This document shows, one piece after another, positions 4,711-7,561 of a stretch of 7,561 bases of DNA. The notes beneath the pieces were generated by a model. That model was given only the letters and a program-made list of their open reading frames with translations, made no database searches and was not told the DNA's origin. Both the position numbers and the translations under genes were made by a program. Origin of the DNA: an uncultured Eubacterium sp. (GTDB lineage Bacteria; Bacillota; Clostridia; Lachnospirales; Lachnospiraceae); contig URKY01000073.1 of NCBI GenBank assembly GCA_900548465.1, positions 1 to 7,561 on the forward strand, given 5' to 3'. The number at the start of each line of letters is the position of its first letter. Within the stretch, counting starts at the first letter, position 1.

Positions 4711-6249
4711 ATGGAACAGCATCCGATAAAAATTAATAAAGTGCAGATACGCAATCTGCAAATAGAAGATTATGTACAGTTATCCCAATCGTTTACCCGC
4801 GTTTATTCTGACGGTAGCGATATATTTTGGACTCGTGAGCAGATTCAGAAGTTGATTAAAATCTTTCCGGAGGGTCAGATCGTCACAGTCGTTGACGATA
4901 AAATAGTTGGTTGTGCTCTTTCTATTATTGTTGATTATGATAAAGTAAAGAACGACCATACGTATGCACAGGTTACGGGTAAGGAAACATTCAATACACA
5001 TAATCCCAAAGGAAATATCCTGTATGGCATTGAAGTATTCATCCACCCGGGCTATCGTGGTTTGCGTCTCGCACGTCGTATGTATGAATATCGTAAGGAG
5101 CTTTGCGAAACATTGAATCTGAAAGCGATCATGTTTGGCGGACGTATCCCGAATTATCATAAATATGCTGACAAAATGCGTCCGAAAGAATATATAGAAC
5201 GGGTACGTCAACGCGAGATTTATGATCCGGTACTTACTTTCCAGTTGTCGAATGATTTTCACGTTCGTAAGGTAATGACTAATTATCTGCCAAATGATGA
5301 AGAATCAAAACATTATGCTTGTTTGCTCCAGTGGGATAATATCTATTATCAGCCACCTACACAGGAATATATCAGTCCCAAAACTACGGTTCGTGTAGGA
5401 TTGGTGCAATGGCAGATGCGTAGTTATAAAACGTTGGATGACCTGTTCGAACAAGTAGAATTCTTTGTGGACGCAGTATCCGATTATAAAAGTGATTTTG
5501 TTCTTTTCCCGGAATATTTCAATGCTCCTTTGATGTCGAAGTATAACGATAAGGGGGAATCGCAAGCCATTCGCGGATTGGCAAAATATACGGATGAAAT
5601 TCGGGAACGGTTTATGAATCTGGCTATTAGCTATAATATTAACATTATAACCGGAAGTATGCCATACGTAAAAGAGGATGGGCTACTTTATAATGTAGGT
5701 TTCCTTTGTCGGCGGGATGGAACCTACGAAATGTATGAAAAATTACACGTCACTCCCGATGAAATAAAAAGTTGGGGACTTAATGGTGGTAAACTTCTGA
5801 ATACTTTTGACACGGACTGTGCAAAGATTGGAGTTTTGATTTGCTATGATGTCGAGTTCCCCGAACTTTCCCGCCTGATGGCAGATCAGGGGATGCAGAT
5901 ATTATTTGTTCCTTTCCTGACAGATACCCAGAATGCCTATTCCCGTGTTCGTGTTTGTGCGCAGGCACGTGCCATCGAGAATGAATGTTTTGTGGTCATT
6001 GCCGGAAGTGTCGGAAATCTTCCCCGTGTGCACAATATGGATATTCAATATGCCCAATCGGGGGTATTTACCCCATGCGACTTTGCTTTTCCAACGGACG
6101 GAAAGAGGGCAGAGGCAACTCCTAACACCGAAATGATTTTGGTATCGGATGTTGACCTGGATTTGCTGAACGAACTGCATACTTATGGTAGTGTACGCAA
6201 CTTGAAAGACCGCAGGAATGACCTGTATGAGGTGAGATACAAGAAATAA
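4711..6249 (+). CDS. GNAT acetyltransferase / carbon-nitrogen hydrolase fusion
   Basis: A 512-residue two-domain cytoplasmic enzyme of the type seen in Bacillus subtilis YhcX, with similar length. Residues about 11-190 are a GNAT N-acetyltransferase domain. The acetyl-CoA-binding motif A is IEVFIHPGYRGLRLARRMYEY (107-127), with RGLRLA as the pyrophosphate loop. Residues about 226-505 are a nitrilase-superfamily amidase with the full catalytic triad: Glu268 in LFPEYF, Lys344 in YEKLHVTPDE and Cys378 in GVLICYDVEFPE. The hydrolase half resembles the Nit/omega-amidase branch, which cleaves linear amides, more than true nitrilases. The natural substrates of both halves are unknown; an acyl-amine made by one half and an amide handled by the other is inference. 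The gene has its own promoter, ends at a strong terminator, and shows higher GC than genes to the left, suggesting a core gene. ATG 4711 is the first in frame, and only 11 residues precede the first GNAT strand. Confidence 0.92.
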   Translation: MEQHPIKINKVQIRNLQIEDYVQLSQSFTRVYSDGSDIFWTREQIQKLIKIFPEGQIVTVVDDKIVGCALSIIVDYDKVKNDHTYAQVTGKETFNTHNPKGNILYGIEVFIHPGYRGLRLARRMYEYRKELCETLNLKAIMFGGRIPNYHKYADKMRPKEYIERVRQREIYDPVLTFQLSNDFHVRKVMTNYLPNDEESKHYACLLQWDNIYYQPPTQEYISPKTTVRVGLVQWQMRSYKTLDDLFEQVEFFVDAVSDYKSDFVLFPEYFNAPLMSKYNDKGESQAIRGLAKYTDEIRERFMNLAISYNINIITGSMPYVKEDGLLYNVGFLCRRDGTYEMYEKLHVTPDEIKSWGLNGGKLLNTFDTDCAKIGVLICYDVEFPELSRLMADQGMQILFVPFLTDTQNAYSRVRVCAQARAIENECFVVIAGSVGNLPRVHNMDIQYAQSGVFTPCDFAFPTDGKRAEATPNTEMILVSDVDLDLLNELHTYGSVRNLKDRRNDLYEVRYKK

Positions 6250-6284
6250 AAAGAGTGACGCTATGCTGTCCGGATAGCGTCACT
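6244..6284 (-). terminator. Terminator for the YhiM-like gene
   Basis: Arms 6254-6264 and 6274-6284 (AGTGACGCTAT / ATAGCGTCACT) pair perfectly over 11 bases around a nine-base loop. On the minus strand the stem is followed by CTTTTTATTT, a good rho-independent tail. It shares bases 6277-6284 with the plus-strand hairpin. Confidence 0.75.
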
Positions 6285-6334
6285 ATATGCCTTGGATAGC
6301 GTCACTATCCGGGGCATATAGTGACGCCCTTTTG
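6277..6334 (+). terminator. Terminator for the GNAT/hydrolase gene
   Basis: A 15-base perfect stem (6277-6291 with 6313-6327, GCGTCACTATATGCC and its complement) is topped by an inner GGATAG/CTATCC hairpin (6294-6310). CCTTTTG follows on the plus strand. GGATAGCGTCACTAT occurs twice as a direct repeat, at 6272-6286 and 6294-6308, 22 bases apart. Confidence 0.8.
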
Positions 6335-6347
6335 ATAGAATACTTTT

Positions 6348-7397
6348 TTATTTGGAAGATGTGCCACTCTCCAATATACTAACGATAGAAAACAGCGTAA
6401 AGCAAATAGCTCCGAGACCTACCAAAACACGTGCCGGAATAAAATAATCAGCATGTGTAGTAGCAAGCTCGAATACAAAAGCCGCCAGGAACAGACAAGC
6501 CAATGCCGTAAATACCGGAATCATAGGAATACGGTTGGCTAATTTGAACTCTTGCCTCCATATCTTAGCCAGCAGGATTACTTTGCTGGAAATACTGTAA
6601 CATACCAACCCCAATCCGAGCATTATATATCCGGTGGTACCGTTTGCACTTCCGGAATCTGCCAAAATCACGAATAATCCCCATACAAAAGAGATAGATC
6701 CCATTAATAAAACCAGTTTCGGCCATTTATTCCGTTCTTTTTCTGAATAATCATTACGTATCTGACGTGCTATGGTAGCTACCAGCGCAATCAAACTGGT
6801 ACAAATACATGCCAGACCGACCATTACATGCCCCGCCACAAAATAAGCAGGATGAGAATGACTGTTGCCTAATAATACAAATGCCCATATCCATGCGATC
6901 AGCGAAACGATGATGGCAACAATGACCAATGCCCGTCTCTGATTAAGGGAAAAAGCTCCTTCCGGAACTTCATTACTTGTCGTTTTTGAATTTCTCGGAA
7001 TTAAAGAGAATCGGGTAGAAGAGGTGGCGGCGGTAGCTACACAAGTGGTAATAAATCCAACTCCGGTGATAACGTGTCCTGCAACAAATGCAGAGGTGGA
7101 AGTGGCATTACTGAAAATGCAGATGCCTCCAATAATAGTAATGATGGCTGCCAGATAGCCTATGATCGGCAAAACGTATTTGGCCGATTTATTATAAGTA
7201 TGTATGATTTGCCGGATGATAGTGGCAGCCGTGCAAAACAGTGCAATGCATATCATACCGAGTGAAAACACAACAGGACCAGCCACAACACGACTCCCGT
7301 CATCTCCATAACCATAAATAAACGCTCCGTATCCGAAGCAAAAAATAGCCATCGCCAAAGGGATTGCTCTGAATAAAATGCTAATACCGTAATTCAT
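6348..7397 (-). CDS. yhiM: YhiM-like inner membrane protein (DUF2776 family)
   Basis: A 349-residue integral inner-membrane protein, nearly the same length as Escherichia coli YhiM (about 350). The C-terminal part (LANRIPMIPVFT at 286-297 and YFIPARVLVGLGAICFTLFS at 318-337) matches what I recall of YhiM almost residue for residue, and FVAGHV occurs at the same places. About ten hydrophobic helices are visible. They form five two-helix repeats, each with a G/A-x4-G-type motif, at residues 40, 107, 189, 256 and 322. The longest soluble loop is 131-155. YhiM has been linked in E. coli to acid survival and membrane lipid homeostasis, but its transported or bound molecule is not known. The gene converges on the GNAT/hydrolase fusion. 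ATG 7397 begins a short N-terminus directly before the first helix. No upstream -7 box of good quality was found. Confidence 0.9.
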   Translation of the reverse strand: MNYGISILFRAIPLAMAIFCFGYGAFIYGYGDDGSRVVAGPVVFSLGMICIALFCTAATIIRQIIHTYNKSAKYVLPIIGYLAAIITIIGGICIFSNATSTSAFVAGHVITGVGFITTCVATAATSSTRFSLIPRNSKTTSNEVPEGAFSLNQRRALVIVAIIVSLIAWIWAFVLLGNSHSHPAYFVAGHVMVGLACICTSLIALVATIARQIRNDYSEKERNKWPKLVLLMGSISFVWGLFVILADSGSANGTTGYIMLGLGLVCYSISSKVILLAKIWRQEFKLANRIPMIPVFTALACLFLAAFVFELATTHADYFIPARVLVGLGAICFTLFSIVSILESGTSSK

Positions 7398-7510
7398 AAG
7401 TTAAAGTGCTTTTAGGTTTCCCACTAAAACAAGGAGATACCTGTTTTGTTTAGGCTGTAGGCAGTTTATAATCGTTAACTTCACACGAATCCGATTAAAA
7501 GTCTTAGCTT

Positions 7511-7544
7511 TTTGCTCAACTAAACAAATGTTTTTGTAAATTTG
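7511..7544 (+). promoter_or_regulatory. Outward-facing Bacteroides promoter at right edge
   Basis: TAAATTTG at 7537-7544, followed by CA, matches TAnnTTTG exactly, and TTTG at 7511-7514 gives a -33 element with a 22-base spacer. It points to a gene beyond the window, divergent from the YhiM-like gene. An ATG at 7556 could open a reading frame, but only two codons are visible. Confidence 0.65.
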
Positions 7545-7561
7545 CACCCTTAAAAATGGGG

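Noticed and set aside
4780..5968. Minus-strand open frames inside the GNAT/hydrolase gene
   Set aside because: They are antisense shadows of a strongly supported coding sequence, with no domain signature.
5902..6180. Short frames on both strands over the 3' part of the hydrolase domain
   Set aside because: Compositions are typical of out-of-frame reading, and they overlap catalytic-domain codons of the real gene.
7074..7265. Plus-strand 63-codon frame inside the YhiM-like gene
   Set aside because: It is antisense to conserved membrane helices of YhiM and has no features of its own.
7426..7447. Imperfect inverted repeat (AAAACAAGG / CCTGTTTT) upstream of the YhiM-like gene
   Set aside because: It needs a bulge and has a short stem; there is not enough to call an operator or a leader structure.
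1..7561. A complete defence, toxin-antitoxin or CRISPR system
   Set aside because: No nuclease, ATPase, reverse transcriptase, Cas protein, regularly spaced repeats or clear toxin-antitoxin pair was found; the nucleotidase and glycosylase-like genes alone do not make such a system.

Overview
The window looks like a piece of a Bacteroides-type (Bacteroidales) chromosome. Three things suggest this. Several genes are preceded by an exact match to the Bacteroides -7 promoter box TAnnTTTG. Clear Shine-Dalgarno sequences are almost absent. The right-hand genes (a GNAT/carbon-nitrogen hydrolase fusion and a YhiM/DUF2776 membrane protein) have the moderate-GC coding style of that group. No tRNA, rRNA, insertion sequence, CRISPR array or integrase was seen.

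Left part (1 to about 4600) is AT-rich and accessory in character. It starts with the probable last codons of an upstream gene and a hairpin terminator. Next comes a short peptidyl-arginine/agmatine deiminase family protein (283-1149) with its own promoter. A possible 32-residue one-helix peptide (1180-1278) follows, then a 5'(3')-deoxyribonucleotidase of the HAD superfamily (1336-1806). After that is a protein I read as a very divergent alkyladenine-DNA glycosylase (AAG/MPG fold, 1891-2628). A near-perfect inverted repeat then separates it from a convergent AraC-type regulator with a GyrI-like ligand-binding domain (2675-3568, minus strand).

About 720 bases without a convincing gene follow (3569-4287). 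They hold the regulator's promoter, a cluster of nested GC-rich palindromes ending in a T-run, a second potentially switching hairpin pair, and a promoter. That promoter serves a 96-residue protein that is essentially domain III of elongation factor Tu on its own (4288-4578).

Right part (about 4700 to 7561) is richer in G+C and looks like core genome. It has a 512-residue GNAT acetyltransferase/carbon-nitrogen hydrolase fusion (4711-6249) and a convergent ten-helix YhiM homologue (6348-7397, minus strand). Between their stops lie two overlapping hairpins, each followed by a T-run for only one direction. At the right edge an outward-facing promoter (7537-7544) serves a gene beyond the window.

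Only loose functional links are visible. The nucleotidase and the glycosylase-like protein both belong to nucleotide or damaged-base handling and lie in the same orientation, but whether they work together is inference. The most unusual items are the divergent glycosylase, the orphan EF-Tu domain III and the two structured intergenic regions. I do not see a complete recognisable defence or mobile system.
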